DNA of 64,000 bases, from contig VAWI01000069.1 in assembly GCA_005884005.1 (NCBI GenBank), positions 19,363-83,362 on the forward strand, in the 5' to 3' direction. The stretch comes from Actinomycetota bacterium (lineage in GTDB: Bacteria > Actinomycetota > Thermoleophilia > Gaiellales > Gaiellaceae). Each line of letters begins with the position of its first letter. Position 1 is the first letter of the stretch. Shown here piece by piece: positions 1 to 10,923 of this stretch. Below the pieces are notes generated by a model. It was given only the letters and a program-made list of their open reading frames with translations, was not told the origin of the DNA and did no database searches. Made by a program: the position numbers and the translations under genes.

Positions 1-971
1 CCGAGGAGCGGTTCAAGGAGGTTCAGGGCGCCTACGACCTGCTCTCGGATCCCGAGAAGCGCAAGCAGTACGACGCCTTCGGCTCGGCGAACGGGCGCGG
101 CGGCTTCCAGGGCGGCAACGTCAACTTCGGCGACTTCAACGTCGGCGATCTCGGCGATCTGGGTGATCTCTTCGGAGGACTGTTCGGAGGTCGCGGCGGC
201 CGGGCCGGCGGCGCGCGGACGTCCCGCGGGCAGCGCGGCAGCGACGTCGAGGTCGAGATCAATCTCTCCTTCGAGGACTCGCTCAAGGGAGTCCAGACCA
301 AGATTCCGGTCACGCTGGAGACGGCGTGCTCGGAGTGCCACGGCTCGGGCGCGAAGCCCGGAACGGCGCCCAAGATCTGCCCAGAGTGCAACGGGCGCGG
401 CGTGGTCGCGGAAAGCCAAGGCTTCTTCGCGTTGTCGCAGCCGTGTCCGCGCTGTCACGGCAACGGGACCGTGATCGAGGACCCTTGCCCGCGCTGCGGC
501 GGCTCGGGTCGCGAGCGCCGGACGAAGCGCTACACGGTCAAGATCCCCGCGGGCGTCAAGGACGGGACCCGCATCCGCCTGAAGGGCAAGGGCGAGGCCG
601 GCTTCGCCGGAGGCGAAGCGGGCGACCTCTACGTCGTCACGCGCGTGCAGCCTTCGAAGCTGTACGAGCGCCGCGGCGACGACTTGGTCGTCGACGTTCC
701 CGTGACCTTCTCGGAGGCCGCGCTGGGCGCGACCGTCGAGGTGCCGACTCCGGACGGCCCGGTCTCGGTAAAGGTCAAGCCCGGCACCCAGGACGGGACG
801 CTGCTTCGCGTCAAGGGCAAAGGCGCGCCGAAGCTGAAGGGCTCCGGCCGCGGCGACCTTCTCGCGCGCGTCAAGGTCGAAGTACCGAAGAAGCTGAACA
901 AGCGCGAGCGCGAGCTGCTCGAGGAGCTCGGGCGAGGATCCCGCGACCCGCGTGAGGCGCTGTTCTCGTGA
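1..971 (+). CDS. dnaJ: Chaperone protein DnaJ, 5' truncated by window edge
   Basis: Co-chaperone that stimulates the DnaK ATPase and delivers unfolded substrates. The reading frame enters at base 3 with the end of the J domain ([16 protein letters not shown], then KRKQYDAFG); the HPD motif lies outside the window. A Gly/Phe-rich linker follows, then four zinc-binding repeats ([32 protein letters not shown]) and the two C-terminal beta domains. The gene ends in TGA, overlapped by a GTG start of the next gene. Its position directly before hspR and clpB is the actinobacterial heat-shock arrangement, so it is probably the last chaperone gene of a dnaK-grpE-dnaJ operon under HspR control (inference; the promoter is outside the window). 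Confidence 0.96.
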   Translation, partial: EERFKEVQGAYDLLSDPEKRKQYDAFGSANGRGGFQGGNVNFGDFNVGDLGDLGDLFGGLFGGRGGRAGGARTSRGQRGSDVEVEINLSFEDSLKGVQTKIPVTLETACSECHGSGAKPGTAPKICPECNGRGVVAESQGFFALSQPCPRCHGNGTVIEDPCPRCGGSGRERRTKRYTVKIPAGVKDGTRIRLKGKGEAGFAGGEAGDLYVVTRVQPSKLYERRGDDLVVDVPVTFSEAALGATVEVPTPDGPVSVKVKPGTQDGTLLRVKGKGAPKLKGSGRGDLLARVKVEVPKKLNKRERELLEELGRGSRDPREALFS

Positions 972-1243
972 GGCGAGCCCTGACGCACCTGCTCGTCTGG
1001 TCGCTTTCCCCGGTCGGCACGCTGCTGAACACGGGGATGCTTTACGTCGTCCTCGTCGCGGCAGGCGCCAAGTGGGATCGGCCGCTTTTGTGGCTGATCG
1101 TCGTGATCTTCGTCGCCGCCTGCGCGTACTTCGACGTGCGTGCGTACGTGGCGCGGAAGCGCCTCGGACTGACCGCGTACGAGGCCGGCGAGGCAGTCGT
1201 GGACCGCATTTGGGGGCTAGACCGCACAGAGGAGAAGCGCTGA
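968..1243 (+). CDS. Small two-segment membrane protein between dnaJ and hspR
   Basis: No family recognised. The 91-residue product has two hydrophobic stretches, about residues 8-32 and 39-58, separated by a short charged turn (GAKWDR), so it probably spans the membrane twice. The C-terminus is soluble and charged. The GTG start overlaps the dnaJ stop (GTGA) and its TGA overlaps the hspR ATG, so it is tightly coupled on both sides and is likely translated with the heat-shock genes. An inserted membrane gene is unusual here, since dnaJ and hspR are commonly direct neighbours. Function unknown. Confidence 0.7.
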   Translation: MRRALTHLLVWSLSPVGTLLNTGMLYVVLVAAGAKWDRPLLWLIVVIFVAACAYFDVRAYVARKRLGLTAYEAGEAVVDRIWGLDRTEEKR

Positions 1244-1611
1244 TGGACGACCGTCCGCGCTACATGATCTCGATCGCGGCTGAGCTCGTCGGCATGCACC
1301 CGCAGACGCTCCGAATCTACGAGAACAAGGGCCTCGTCAGTCCGAAGCGGACGCGCGGGAATACGCGTCTCTACTCGGAGGCGGACCTCGATCGGCTGCG
1401 CCTGATCCAGCGGCTGACCACCGAGCTCGGCCTCAACCTTGCCGGCGTCGAGGTCGTGCTGCGGCTCGAGGACGAGCTGCGCAGGGCCCACGAGCGCCTC
1501 GAGCGGCTCGATCGCCAGATGCGCGAAGAGATTCAGAACGTTCACAAGCAGTACCGGCGCGATCTCGTGCTGTACCAGGCACCGCGGCCGGTCCCAACCC
1601 GACAGCACTAA
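1243..1611 (+). CDS. hspR: Heat-shock repressor HspR, MerR family
   Basis: MerR-type DNA-binding repressor of about 122 residues. In actinobacteria HspR represses the dnaK and clpB genes together with DnaK as co-repressor. The helix-turn-helix and wing are seen at residues 9-50 ([20 protein letters not shown], then [20 protein letters not shown]), followed by an amphipathic helix that would form the dimer coiled coil. The ATG was chosen because it overlaps the previous TGA and has GGAGAAG upstream; a longer in-frame extension reads back across other genes. The clpB gene begins 10 bases downstream. No HAIR operator is visible inside the window. Confidence 0.93.
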   Translation: MDDRPRYMISIAAELVGMHPQTLRIYENKGLVSPKRTRGNTRLYSEADLDRLRLIQRLTTELGLNLAGVEVVLRLEDELRRAHERLERLDRQMREEIQNVHKQYRRDLVLYQAPRPVPTRQH

Positions 1612-1620
1612 GGAGAACGA

Positions 1621-4095
<2,475 letters not shown>

Positions 4096-4114
4096 TCCAC
4101 GTCCGGGAAATAGT

Positions 4115-4138
4115 CGGCGCCGCCCCTCCTCGGGCGGC
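4115..4138 (+). terminator. Hairpin after clpB, probable transcription terminator
   Basis: GCGCCGCCC pairs perfectly with GGGCGGCGC around a CTCCTC loop, 20 bases after the clpB stop. There is no T-run, which is common in GC-rich actinobacteria. Because clpS converges from the other strand it could serve both genes. Confidence 0.55.
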
Positions 4139-4235
4139 GCGCGTCCGAGATCGCGACGAGCTCGGCCGCTGGCGTCACCCCGGTCGACGAACTCGAGCTC
4201 GTCGGGGCGGAAGATGCTGTAGGAACCGGCGGGTT

Positions 4236-4532
4236 CTACCGCTCGAGCGGCGCCATCGTCAGGCCGAGCTCCTTGAGGCGCTCCCGGTAGAGCTCCGCGG
4301 GCTCGCGGTGGCCCGACCAGACGACGGCTTGGCCGGTGTTGTGGATCCGGTTCGCAAACGTCATACCCTGATCGAAGCCGACGCCGGGGAGGACGTCCGC
4401 CAGAGCCGCCGCGACGCCCTCGAAGGTGTTGTGATTGTCGTTCAGGACGATCACGCGCCAGGCATCGCCGGTGCGGCCGCCGGTGTCCCGCGTCGGACGT
4501 TCCTTCGTCGGTGTAGCGGGCGCGACGGTCAC
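4236..4532 (-). CDS. clpS: ATP-dependent Clp protease adaptor ClpS
   Basis: ClpS binds N-degron substrates and hands them to a Clp ATPase-ClpP complex. The 98-residue product has a disordered N-terminus (about 22 residues) and then the ClpS fold: WRVIVLNDNHNTFEGVAAAL, the FANRIHNTGQAVVWSG segment matching the canonical A-x-x-I-M-x-x-V-H-x-x-G region, and a C-terminal ERLKELGLTMAP. LND and the NTG turn are recognisable; several residues in the substrate pocket differ from E. coli ClpS. It stands convergent to clpB with a 140-base gap that contains only a hairpin. A conserved actinobacterial ClpS is usually encoded alone, as here. Confidence 0.85.
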   Translation of the reverse strand: MTVAPATPTKERPTRDTGGRTGDAWRVIVLNDNHNTFEGVAAALADVLPGVGFDQGMTFANRIHNTGQAVVWSGHREPAELYRERLKELGLTMAPLER

Positions 4533-4700
4533 TGGGAGGCTCCGGGCCTGGTTGCGCTCATGCTCGGACGCTAGCGCTTGTTCCGCTTTTGTGGCAGACG
4601 CGTTTCACACCCGTCACAACTTCGGAATTAGCCTGTCCGTGGGCGGGAGTGGTGGCGACCCGAGTCTCGCGTGTACCTGTAACGGGTAGGTTCGTGGCCG

Positions 4701-5483
4701 ATGGCACGCCGAAAAAGGCGCCGCGGTCCACAGCCCACACCCCCGCCGCTCCCGCCGGCGACGCGCACGGTCGGACAGCTCGTGGCCGAGACGATTCGGC
4801 TCTACGGGCGCAGTTTCTGGCGCTCGCTTGCTCTAGGTATCGCACCCGCCGCCGCAGGCCTCGCTCTCGCGGAGTCGCCGGGAGCCGTCCGGTTGGCGCT
4901 TGCGTTCACGATCGCGGCGGCCGCAGCGAGCCTTTCCTTCGCGCTTGCGACCGGAGTCGTCTCCGGAGAGCGACTGCCGCGGAGGCGACTTGCCGAGGCC
5001 ACGGTGTTCGGAACGATCACGCTTGCTCCCGCGATCGTTCTGCTCGGCTTCCTCGGCATTCTCGGACTCCTGCCGGCTGTGATCTGCCTCGGCTTAGCCG
5101 GCCTGGTCGTCCCGGTGATCACTCTCGAGCGGCGACGCTCGTACAGCCGCGCCTTCGAGCTGGCGCGTGCCGACTTTGCGCACGCGGTCGGCTCGCTGGC
5201 CACGCTCGCGCTCGTCGGGTTGCTGACGGCATATGTTCTCTTCTTCACGCTCCGCTCTGCGGGTACGGCGGCGCTGCGCGCGTCGGCGTTCGTCTCCGTG
5301 CTCGTCATCTCGCCCCTGCTCTTCCTCGGCGGCGCGATCCTTTATTACGACCAGGTTGCGCGTGTAGGCTCGGCGCCCCGACGGAGGAGGCGCAATGCCG
5401 ACGTACATCCTGCTGTCCAGTCTGACCCCCCAGGGCGTTCAGACGCTCAAGTCGAACCCGGCCCGGCTGCGAGAAGTCAATAA
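4701..5483 (+). CDS. Hypothetical multi-pass membrane protein
   Basis: Unrecognised family. The 260-residue translation starts with a basic Pro-rich cytoplasmic tail and has about five or six hydrophobic segments between residues 40 and 215 (for example LALGIAPAAAGLALA and ATLALVGLLTAYVLFF). The ERRRSYSRAFELAR segment resembles the cytoplasmic loop of glycerophosphoryl-diester-type or DUF membrane proteins that contain R-S-W/Y-xRS. The frame stays open 89 bases into the following GYD gene; the last ~33 residues (Arg/Pro/Asp-rich) look like out-of-frame translation of that gene, so the real C-terminus may be only by chance this long. The 168 bases before the ATG, shared with the divergent clpS gene, show no clear promoter. 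Confidence 0.6.
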   Translation: MARRKRRRGPQPTPPPLPPATRTVGQLVAETIRLYGRSFWRSLALGIAPAAAGLALAESPGAVRLALAFTIAAAAASLSFALATGVVSGERLPRRRLAEATVFGTITLAPAIVLLGFLGILGLLPAVICLGLAGLVVPVITLERRRSYSRAFELARADFAHAVGSLATLALVGLLTAYVLFFTLRSAGTAALRASAFVSVLVISPLLFLGGAILYYDQVARVGSAPRRRRRNADVHPAVQSDPPGRSDAQVEPGPAARSQ

Positions 5484-5679
5484 GGACGTCGAGGAGCTCG
5501 GCGCCCGGGTGCTGCACCAGTGGGCGACGCTCGGACCGTTCGACTTCGTCAACGTCGTCGAGGCTCCGGATGCAGCGACGATCGCAAGGGTCTCGGTCGC
5601 GCTGGGCGCACGGGGTAGCGCGAAGCTGCAGACGCTGACCGCGCTGACGATCGACGAGTTCTTGAGCGCGCTCGACTAG
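5395..5679 (+). CDS. GYD domain protein
   Basis: A 94-residue protein of the GYD family (small alpha/beta barrel-like proteins of unknown biochemical role). It begins MPTYILLSSLTPQGVQTLK, has the characteristic WATLGPFDFVNVVEAPDA core in which the usual G-x-Y-D is present as GPFDF, and ends with LQTLTALTIDEFL. ATG is preceded by GGAGGAGGC, a good ribosome site. It overlaps the end of the upstream membrane gene by 89 bases in another frame, and converges with psuG (4-base overlap of ends). Confidence 0.85.
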   Translation: MPTYILLSSLTPQGVQTLKSNPARLREVNKDVEELGARVLHQWATLGPFDFVNVVEAPDAATIARVSVALGARGSAKLQTLTALTIDEFLSALD

Positions 5680-6563
5680 CGGGCCGCGTAGGCGACCGCG
5701 ACCTCCGCCGCAAGCGCGGCGTTGTCCGCGATCAGCCGCTTGTTGATCCGGACGCTCTCGCCGGCCGTGTCGCGGTGGATCCGGCTGAGCACGAACGGTG
5801 TCACGTCCTGTCCCGTCACTCGCTCCGAGCTCGCCTGGGCGAGCGCCGTCTCGATCAGCGCTTCGACGTCGAGGCTCTCGGCAGGCGGGTGCGCAAGCAG
5901 CAACCCGGTGCGGCCGAGTGACCAGTGTGCGCGGGCGATCGCGGCGGCCTCGCTCGCAGTCGCCACCGTCGCCGGTACCAGCGGGCCGCCCTCGGCCGAG
6001 TAGAAGAGCGGCAGTGTCTCGGCTTGCCAGCCGAGTACCGGCACCCCGAGGGCTTCAAGTGCCTCGAGCGTCGCCGGCACGTCGAGCAGCGACTTGACAC
6101 CCGACGAGACGACGAGCACGCGTGCCCGGGCGAGCTCGCCGAGGTCGGCGGAGACGTCCGGCCGTTCCGCAAAGCCGCGGTGGACGCCGCCGATCCCGCC
6201 CGTTCCCAGGAAGCGAATCCCGGCCGCGGAGCACGCAGCCAGGGTTCCGCCGACAGTGGTCGCGCCGAGCACCCCTTTGGCGACGCAGACGGCCAGGTCG
6301 CGAGGACCAGCCTTGCGCGCCGATTCGCCCGCCGCCGCGAAGCGCTCGAGCTCGCCGGCGGCGAGTCCGAGCTGCACCCGGCCGTCGAGCACGCCCACCG
6401 TCGCCGGCACGGCGCCCGCGTCGCGGACCCGCCGCTCGGCCTCGAGCGCCACGTCGAGCCCTTCGCCGGCGGGAAACCCATGGGACACGAGTGTCGTCTC
6501 GAGGGCGACGACGGCCCGCCCGGAGTCGAGCGCCTCGCGTACGTCCGGCGCGACCTGGATCAC
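5676..6563 (-). CDS. psuG: Pseudouridine-5'-phosphate glycosidase
   Basis: Catalyses reversible cleavage of pseudouridine 5'-phosphate into uracil and ribose 5-phosphate, in pseudouridine salvage. Family motifs are clear: VALETTLVSHGFP at the start, VGVLDGRVQLGL, KGVLGATTVGGTL, FLGTGGIGGVHRG, DVSADLGELA, VVSSGVKSLLDVPATLE, GWQAETLPLFY and the C-terminal RVTGQDVTPFVLSRI. About 295 residues from the chosen GTG, close to the ~310 of E. coli PsuG. That GTG forms a GTGA overlap with the stop of the upstream PfkB kinase gene; an ATG at 6590 is an alternative. The pairing with a PfkB kinase supports a complete salvage operon. Confidence 0.93.
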   Translation of the reverse strand: MIQVAPDVREALDSGRAVVALETTLVSHGFPAGEGLDVALEAERRVRDAGAVPATVGVLDGRVQLGLAAGELERFAAAGESARKAGPRDLAVCVAKGVLGATTVGGTLAACSAAGIRFLGTGGIGGVHRGFAERPDVSADLGELARARVLVVSSGVKSLLDVPATLEALEALGVPVLGWQAETLPLFYSAEGGPLVPATVATASEAAAIARAHWSLGRTGLLLAHPPAESLDVEALIETALAQASSERVTGQDVTPFVLSRIHRDTAGESVRINKRLIADNAALAAEVAVAYAAR

Positions 6564-7390
6564 GGCTGGGCCCCCAGGCGCGACACGCATCGCGCGGCGG
6601 TCTCGAGCGCGAGCTCGACGCCGCCGACGAAATATCCGGCCGCGAACGCGTCGCCCGCACCGGTCGTGTCGACCACCTTCGTGGGCACTGCCGGAAATTC
6701 CGACCGCTCGTCGCCGCGGACGATGGCACAGCCGGAGGCACCTCGCTTCAAGATCCACGTTGCCTCTTCTGCGACAGCCGGCCCGACCTCGTCGTACTCC
6801 TCCTCGTTGGCGAAGACGAGCTCCGGACGGAGCTCCTGGAGCACCTCGCGCAGGCGCTGCGGGCCGAAATCCCTGATCACCCGGCTCGAGGCCGGGTCGA
6901 CGCTGACGACCCCGCCGCCGGCGCGCGCCAGCCTGGCCGCGCGCGCCGCCGCGCCGTCGATCGGGGACGACATCAGGCTGTAACCGGAGAGGTGAAGGTG
7001 TGTGCAGCCTTCGAACCAGGCCGGCTCGAGCTCGTCGGCCGAAAGCGTCGGTGCCACGCCTCGGTCGCTCGCCATCGCGCGCTCGCCTCTCTCGCCGACG
7101 ACCGAGACGACGACACCGTTTCGACCGAGCGCGACGGGGCCGAAGACGGCGACGCCGAGCCGCGCGAGCTCACCTGCGGCAAGCGATCCTGCCGGATCGT
7201 CGCCGCGCTTCCCGATAAACCGGGCCTCTCCGCCGAGCGCCGCCGCCCAGGCCGCGACGTTGGCCGCCTGCCCGCCGGCGCCCGTCCGAGTCTGCGCCGT
7301 GGCGTCGGTGCCCGGCTCCAACGGCTGCTCGAGGCGGACGATCACATCGAGCAGCAGGTCGCCGAGCGTGCAGAGGACGAGGCGCGGCAT
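6560..7390 (-). CDS. PfkB-family sugar/nucleoside kinase, likely pseudouridine kinase
   Basis: Ribokinase-like ATP-dependent kinase of 276 residues. Seen: N-terminal LCTLGDLLLDVIVRL strand, glycine-rich substrate lid GAGGQAANVAAWAAALG, and the C-terminal ATP/anion-hole signature VVDTTGAGDAFAAGYFVGG with catalytic Asp. It is the first gene of a two-gene operon, overlapping psuG by four bases, so the natural substrate is probably pseudouridine (PsuK role); this rests on context and not on sequence. The ATG chosen begins the conserved first strand; the open frame extends much further upstream but across the divergent genes. Confidence 0.85.
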   Translation of the reverse strand: MPRLVLCTLGDLLLDVIVRLEQPLEPGTDATAQTRTGAGGQAANVAAWAAALGGEARFIGKRGDDPAGSLAAGELARLGVAVFGPVALGRNGVVVSVVGERGERAMASDRGVAPTLSADELEPAWFEGCTHLHLSGYSLMSSPIDGAAARAARLARAGGGVVSVDPASSRVIRDFGPQRLREVLQELRPELVFANEEEYDEVGPAVAEEATWILKRGASGCAIVRGDERSEFPAVPTKVVDTTGAGDAFAAGYFVGGVELALETAARCVSRLGAQP

Positions 7391-7407
7391 CGCCGTACAA
7401 TCGTCCC

Positions 7408-7614
7408 ATGGACGGGGAACGGCGGAGAGATCGCCTGCGGACGTTCGTGCTCGGTGGGCTCCTGGGAGCTTCCGCCGTGCTCGCTGCGGCCCGGCGCCGC
7501 CGCGCTGCCGCCAAGCGTCCGCCACGGGCCGGGTTGGCCGCTTTCGAGGACGCACCCTGCTACCGCGAGCTGGTCGAGCTCGAGCGCACGGAAGGGCGAG
7601 CGAGCACGGATTAG
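7408..7614 (+). CDS. Small hypothetical membrane protein
   Basis: A 68-residue open frame with one hydrophobic segment (TFVLGGLLGASAVLAAA) followed by a very basic stretch (RRRRAAAKR), then an acidic tail. It starts 17 bases from the divergent kinase gene, so any promoter overlaps that coding start. No family recognised; I accept it because a single-segment protein of this type fits the gap and codon use looks coding. Confidence 0.5.
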   Translation: MDGERRRDRLRTFVLGGLLGASAVLAAARRRRAAAKRPPRAGLAAFEDAPCYRELVELERTEGRASTD

Positions 7615-7663
7615 CGACCGCGTCTCGGCCGGTGTCGAAAGGACCCGCTGCTACTGTCAGAAC

Positions 7664-7948
7664 GTGCCCATATACGAGTACCGTTGTCCGAACGGACACG
7701 TTTTCGAGCTCTTTCAGCGGATCGGCGACGCGCCGCCGCCGAAGTGCGAGATCTGCGATGAGGGACCTCTCGAGCGCGTTCTCTACCCGGTGGCGGTGCA
7801 CTTCAAGGGCTCGGGGTTCTACTCCACAGACTATGGGCGAGGCTCGCAGAAGAAGGAACCGTCCACGGACGGCGCCGGCGGCGATTCGGACTCAGGGTCC
7901 AAAAAAACCTCGGAGAAGAAACCCGAGACCAAGACCGCCGAGGGCTAG
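7664..7948 (+). CDS. FmdB-family zinc-ribbon protein
   Basis: 94-residue protein of the FmdB/CxxC_CXXC_SSSS family, usually annotated as a putative regulatory protein. It begins MPIYEYRCPNGHVFELFQ from a GTG start and contains CEIC, then the family hallmark VAVHFKGSGFYSTDYGR. The first metal pair is CPNGH and not CxxC, so one cysteine ligand may be replaced by His. The C-terminal 35 residues are a low-complexity Ser/Lys/Glu tail. A larger open frame exists in the same phase but reads antisense to psuG and the kinase, so the GTG before PIYEYRC is preferred. Confidence 0.85.
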   Translation: MPIYEYRCPNGHVFELFQRIGDAPPPKCEICDEGPLERVLYPVAVHFKGSGFYSTDYGRGSQKKEPSTDGAGGDSDSGSKKTSEKKPETKTAEG

Positions 7949-7970
7949 CCGAGAGAGCTAGCCGAGAGAG

Positions 7971-9155
7971 CTAGCCGCCGGGCGGCAATCGGTTGACGTA
8001 GCAGCCGGGCGGGTAGGTGTCGCCATTCGGCGGCGGCGGTTGCGGTGCCGACTCGCCCTTGACCATCGCGATCACCGCGGCATTGTCCTCGCTCGGATCG
8101 ATGTAGCCGCCGTCGGCCGTGCCCCCGAGCCGGCAATGCAGCGTCGTCCCGGCGCGGAACTTCAGCCAGCCGATCTGAACCAGCTCGGTCGGCGACAGAT
8201 CGGTCGCGAGCGGCTTCATCAGGTCTCCGCCGATGAACGGGAGCTTGAAGAAGGTGCCGGCGCTCGAGAGCTTCGACATCAGCGCCTGCAGGACGGCCTG
8301 CTGCCTCGCGCCTCGGGTGATGTCGGTGTCGGCGGGGTTGAGCTTGTTCACGCGGACGCGCGAGTAAATCAGGGCGCGATAGCCATTCATGTGCTGCACG
8401 CCTTTCCGGAACCGCCAGCCCTTCCACCGCGCGCAGCGCTCGTTCGTCGCGTACGGGCAGTCGAACTTGTCCGAGAGGATCGGCTTGGGCACGTTGATAT
8501 CGATTCCGCCCAGCTTGTCGATCAGCTTGCTGAAGCTGTGGAAGTTGACGACGACGACGTGGTTGATCGGCAGGCCGGTGTACAGGTGCACGGTGCGCTC
8601 GGCCAGACGAGCTCCCCCGATCTGGAAGGCGGCGTTGATCTTGTCCGGCCCGTGCCCCGGAATGTCGGGGACGCGGAGGTCGCGCGGGATCGAGAGGTAG
8701 TAGAGCTTGTGGTGCTTCGGATCGGTGCGCAGGATCTGCATCGAGTCCGAGTGCTGGTCGGACGCGCGAGAGGCATTCAGCGAATGGTCGGTGCCGAGCA
8801 GAAGGATGTTGCTCGAGTGCGAGAGCATCATCCCGTTGTCGGGCACGAGCGCGAGCCGAGCTGACTCAGGCAGGCGCTTGTTTGCGTCCTTGACGCCGCT
8901 GCGGAAAGACAGGTAGCCCGCGACGACCCAGAAGACCAAGACCAGGAACAGGACGAGCACCGAGAGGCCGGTCCAACGCTTCCAGCGCCAGGCGCGCCAC
9001 CCGGTGGCCGGTGGCTTTGCGCCGGGCCCACGGTAGTCGCGGCGCCCGTCTCCGTCGCCGCGCTCGCGCGTGGGTCGCGGGATCGTCGGGACCTTTCCCT
9101 TGACGCGACCGCCGCGATAGACGCGATATGGCTTCTCTCCGCGAGGAGCCGACAT
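7971..9155 (-). CDS. LytR-CpsA-Psr (LCP) family cell-wall ligase
   Basis: Membrane-anchored phosphotransferase that attaches glycopolymers to peptidoglycan. The 394 residues comprise a basic cytoplasmic tail (1-60), one membrane segment (LSVLVLFLVLVFWVVAGYL), and an extracellular LCP domain with NILLLGTD, HSDSMQILRTDP, YYLSIPRDLRVPDIPG, DKINAAF, GGIDINVP, ALIYSRVR and an Asp-x-x-R-x-x-R-Q-Q motif. Catalytic Arg and Asp positions typical of the family are present. C-terminal extension after residue 320 ends in a Pro-rich segment with a Cys (PPGCYVN). Divergent from the ROK kinase with only 56 bases between starts. Confidence 0.92.
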   Translation of the reverse strand: MSAPRGEKPYRVYRGGRVKGKVPTIPRPTRERGDGDGRRDYRGPGAKPPATGWRAWRWKRWTGLSVLVLFLVLVFWVVAGYLSFRSGVKDANKRLPESARLALVPDNGMMLSHSSNILLLGTDHSLNASRASDQHSDSMQILRTDPKHHKLYYLSIPRDLRVPDIPGHGPDKINAAFQIGGARLAERTVHLYTGLPINHVVVVNFHSFSKLIDKLGGIDINVPKPILSDKFDCPYATNERCARWKGWRFRKGVQHMNGYRALIYSRVRVNKLNPADTDITRGARQQAVLQALMSKLSSAGTFFKLPFIGGDLMKPLATDLSPTELVQIGWLKFRAGTTLHCRLGGTADGGYIDPSEDNAAVIAMVKGESAPQPPPPNGDTYPPGCYVNRLPPGG

Positions 9156-9211
9156 TCCGGCGGGCTATGGTAGCCACGCGACGCGTCGGAGTTACGTACC
9201 TTCCGCGAAAC

Positions 9212-10114
9212 GTGACTGACAGGCGAGTCGTAGGGGTGGATGTCGGGGGGACGAAGATCCTCGCTGGCATCGTCGATCCGGCCGGCAGAGTCGAGCATCG
9301 CCGTGAAAGGCCAACCGAGCTCGACTCTCAGGATCGTTTGCTCGACGAGCTCGGCGCGGCGGCTGAGGAGTTGCTGGACGACTCGATCGCAGCGGTGGGG
9401 TTCGGCCTGCCTTCCCGAATCGACCAGCAGGCGGGCCGGGTCGACGGCTCCGTGAACGTCCCGCTTCAGGACGTGCCGCTGCGAGAGTTGATGACGAAAC
9501 GGCTCGGCCGTCCGGTCGCGCTCGAGAACGACGGCAACGCCGCCGCGCTGGCCGAGCACCGCGCCGGAGCCGGCCGCGGGGCCCCCACGATGGTCATGCT
9601 CACGCTCGGGACGGGCGTCGGCGGAGGCGTCGTCGTCGACGGCAACCTGCTCCGCGATGGCGGCGAGCTTGGCCATACGGTGCTCGTCTACGACGGGATC
9701 CCGTGCCAGGGAACGTGCACGGGGCGTGGGCACCTCGAGGCATACGTCAGCGGAACGGCCGCGGCGAAGCTCGCGCAGGAGGCGTTCGGCCCGGCGGTCG
9801 ACGCGCACCGGCTCGTCCGGCTCGCCGCCGAGGGCGATTCGACCGCGGTCGAGATTCTCGACGAAATCGGCCGGAAGCTCGGTGCCGCCATCGGGAGCTT
9901 CGTGAACATCTTCAGGCCCCAGCTCGTCGTCATCGGCGGCGGCTTCGCCTCGGCGGGCGACTTCCTGCTCGAGCCGGCGCGCGAGACGATGCGCCGGGAA
10001 GCGCTGCCGCCTGCGCGGGGCCGCGTCCAGATCGTGCGCGCCGAACTCGGCACCGCGGCGGGCGTGATCGGCGCGGCACTCGTCGCCTACGACGAGCTCG
10101 GCTCAGCGGGCTGA
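9212..10114 (+). CDS. ROK-family sugar kinase, probable glucokinase
   Basis: ROK (repressor/ORF/kinase) protein of about 300 residues, likely phosphorylating glucose with ATP at entry to glycolysis. Motifs: ATP-binding VVGVDVGGTKILAGIVD, catalytic Asp in ALENDGNAAALAEH, ROK signature LTLGTGVGGGVVVDGNL, and GELGHTVL. The zinc site reads CQGTCTGRGHLEAYVSG, with His in place of the last Cys of the usual CxCGxxGC pattern. There is no DNA-binding N-terminus, so it is a kinase and not a repressor. GTG at 9212 starts just before the first strand; ATGs at 9128 and 9167 are in frame but the first overlaps the divergent LCP gene. The gene ends in an ATGA overlap with rsmI. Confidence 0.88.
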   Translation: MTDRRVVGVDVGGTKILAGIVDPAGRVEHRRERPTELDSQDRLLDELGAAAEELLDDSIAAVGFGLPSRIDQQAGRVDGSVNVPLQDVPLRELMTKRLGRPVALENDGNAAALAEHRAGAGRGAPTMVMLTLGTGVGGGVVVDGNLLRDGGELGHTVLVYDGIPCQGTCTGRGHLEAYVSGTAAAKLAQEAFGPAVDAHRLVRLAAEGDSTAVEILDEIGRKLGAAIGSFVNIFRPQLVVIGGGFASAGDFLLEPARETMRREALPPARGRVQIVRAELGTAAGVIGAALVAYDELGSAG

Positions 10115-10917
10115 TGCTTACGGTTTGCGCGACCCCGATCGGCAACCTCGAGGACGTCACGCTGCGGGTGCTGCGCGAGCTCGCCGAGACCGACCTCGTC
10201 CTCTGCGAGGACACGCGGCACACGCGGGGGCTGCTCGAACGGCACGGGATCCGCGCGCGATTGCGCTCCTACCACGAGCACAACGAGGCCTCGCGAACCG
10301 CGGAGATGCTGCCACGTCTTCAGGCCGGTGAGCGCATAGCGCTCGTGTCCGACGCAGGCCTGCCGGGCATCTCCGACCCCGGCGCTCGGCTCGTCGCCGC
10401 CACGCTCGAGGCTGGTGTGGCCGTGACGGTTCTGCCGGGTCCTTCCGCTGTCGATACCGCCCTCGTCGCGAGCGGTTTCGCCGCCGAGCGCTATCAGTTC
10501 CTCGGTTTCTTGCCACGGGGCGAGCAGGCGCTGGGTCGGGTCTGGGAGGAACTGGCTCGGTGGCCCTGGCCTGCGATCGTGTTCGAGTCGCCGCGCAGGC
10601 TGCCGACGACGCTTCGCTCGCTCGCAGCTGTGGACCCCGACCGTGAGCTGGCCGTCTGCCGTGAGCTGACGAAACGACATGAGCAGATCGTCCGCGGTCG
10701 CGCAGGCGAGCTTTCGGAGCAATTCGCCGAGCCGCCGAAGGGTGAGGTCACGCTCGTGCTCGGGCCGGGCAGTGAACGTGGGCCAGCGTATGTGGCCGCA
10801 GCCACGGAGGCAGTCGCGGAGCTCGTCGCCGCAGGTCTCCCGCGCCGCCAGGCAGCTGCGGTTGTCGCCCGCCTGACGGGGCTTCCGCGCAAGCGCCTTT
10901 ACGATACCTCTCTGTAG
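10114..10917 (+). CDS. rsmI: 16S rRNA (cytidine-1402-2'-O)-methyltransferase RsmI
   Basis: SAM-dependent enzyme that 2'-O-methylates C1402 in the ribosomal decoding centre. The 267-residue tetrapyrrole-methylase fold shows all family motifs: VCATPIGNLEDVTLR, LVLCEDTRHTRGLL, HEHNEASR, LVSDAGLPGISDPG, TVLPGPSAVDTALVASG, FLGFLPR, and CRELTKRHEQIVRG. The C-terminal PRRQAAAVVARLTGLPRKRL matches the RsmI-specific helical end. Start ATG overlaps the ROK stop by one base (ATGA), so the two are probably co-transcribed. Directly downstream is a promoter and the M23 gene. Confidence 0.95.
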   Translation: MLTVCATPIGNLEDVTLRVLRELAETDLVLCEDTRHTRGLLERHGIRARLRSYHEHNEASRTAEMLPRLQAGERIALVSDAGLPGISDPGARLVAATLEAGVAVTVLPGPSAVDTALVASGFAAERYQFLGFLPRGEQALGRVWEELARWPWPAIVFESPRRLPTTLRSLAAVDPDRELAVCRELTKRHEQIVRGRAGELSEQFAEPPKGEVTLVLGPGSERGPAYVAAATEAVAELVAAGLPRRQAAAVVARLTGLPRKRLYDTSL

Positions 10918-10923
10918 TCCGTA

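Noticed and set aside
5676..6758. Long N-terminal form of PsuG (360 residues)
   Set aside because: Extra Arg-rich residues overlap the kinase gene; the GTG in the GTGA overlap gives a normal family length.
7945..7980. Tandem CTAGCCGAGAGAG repeat as a CRISPR-like or regulatory array
   Set aside because: Only two to three short units with no spacers, directly after the FmdB stop; probably a small slippage repeat.
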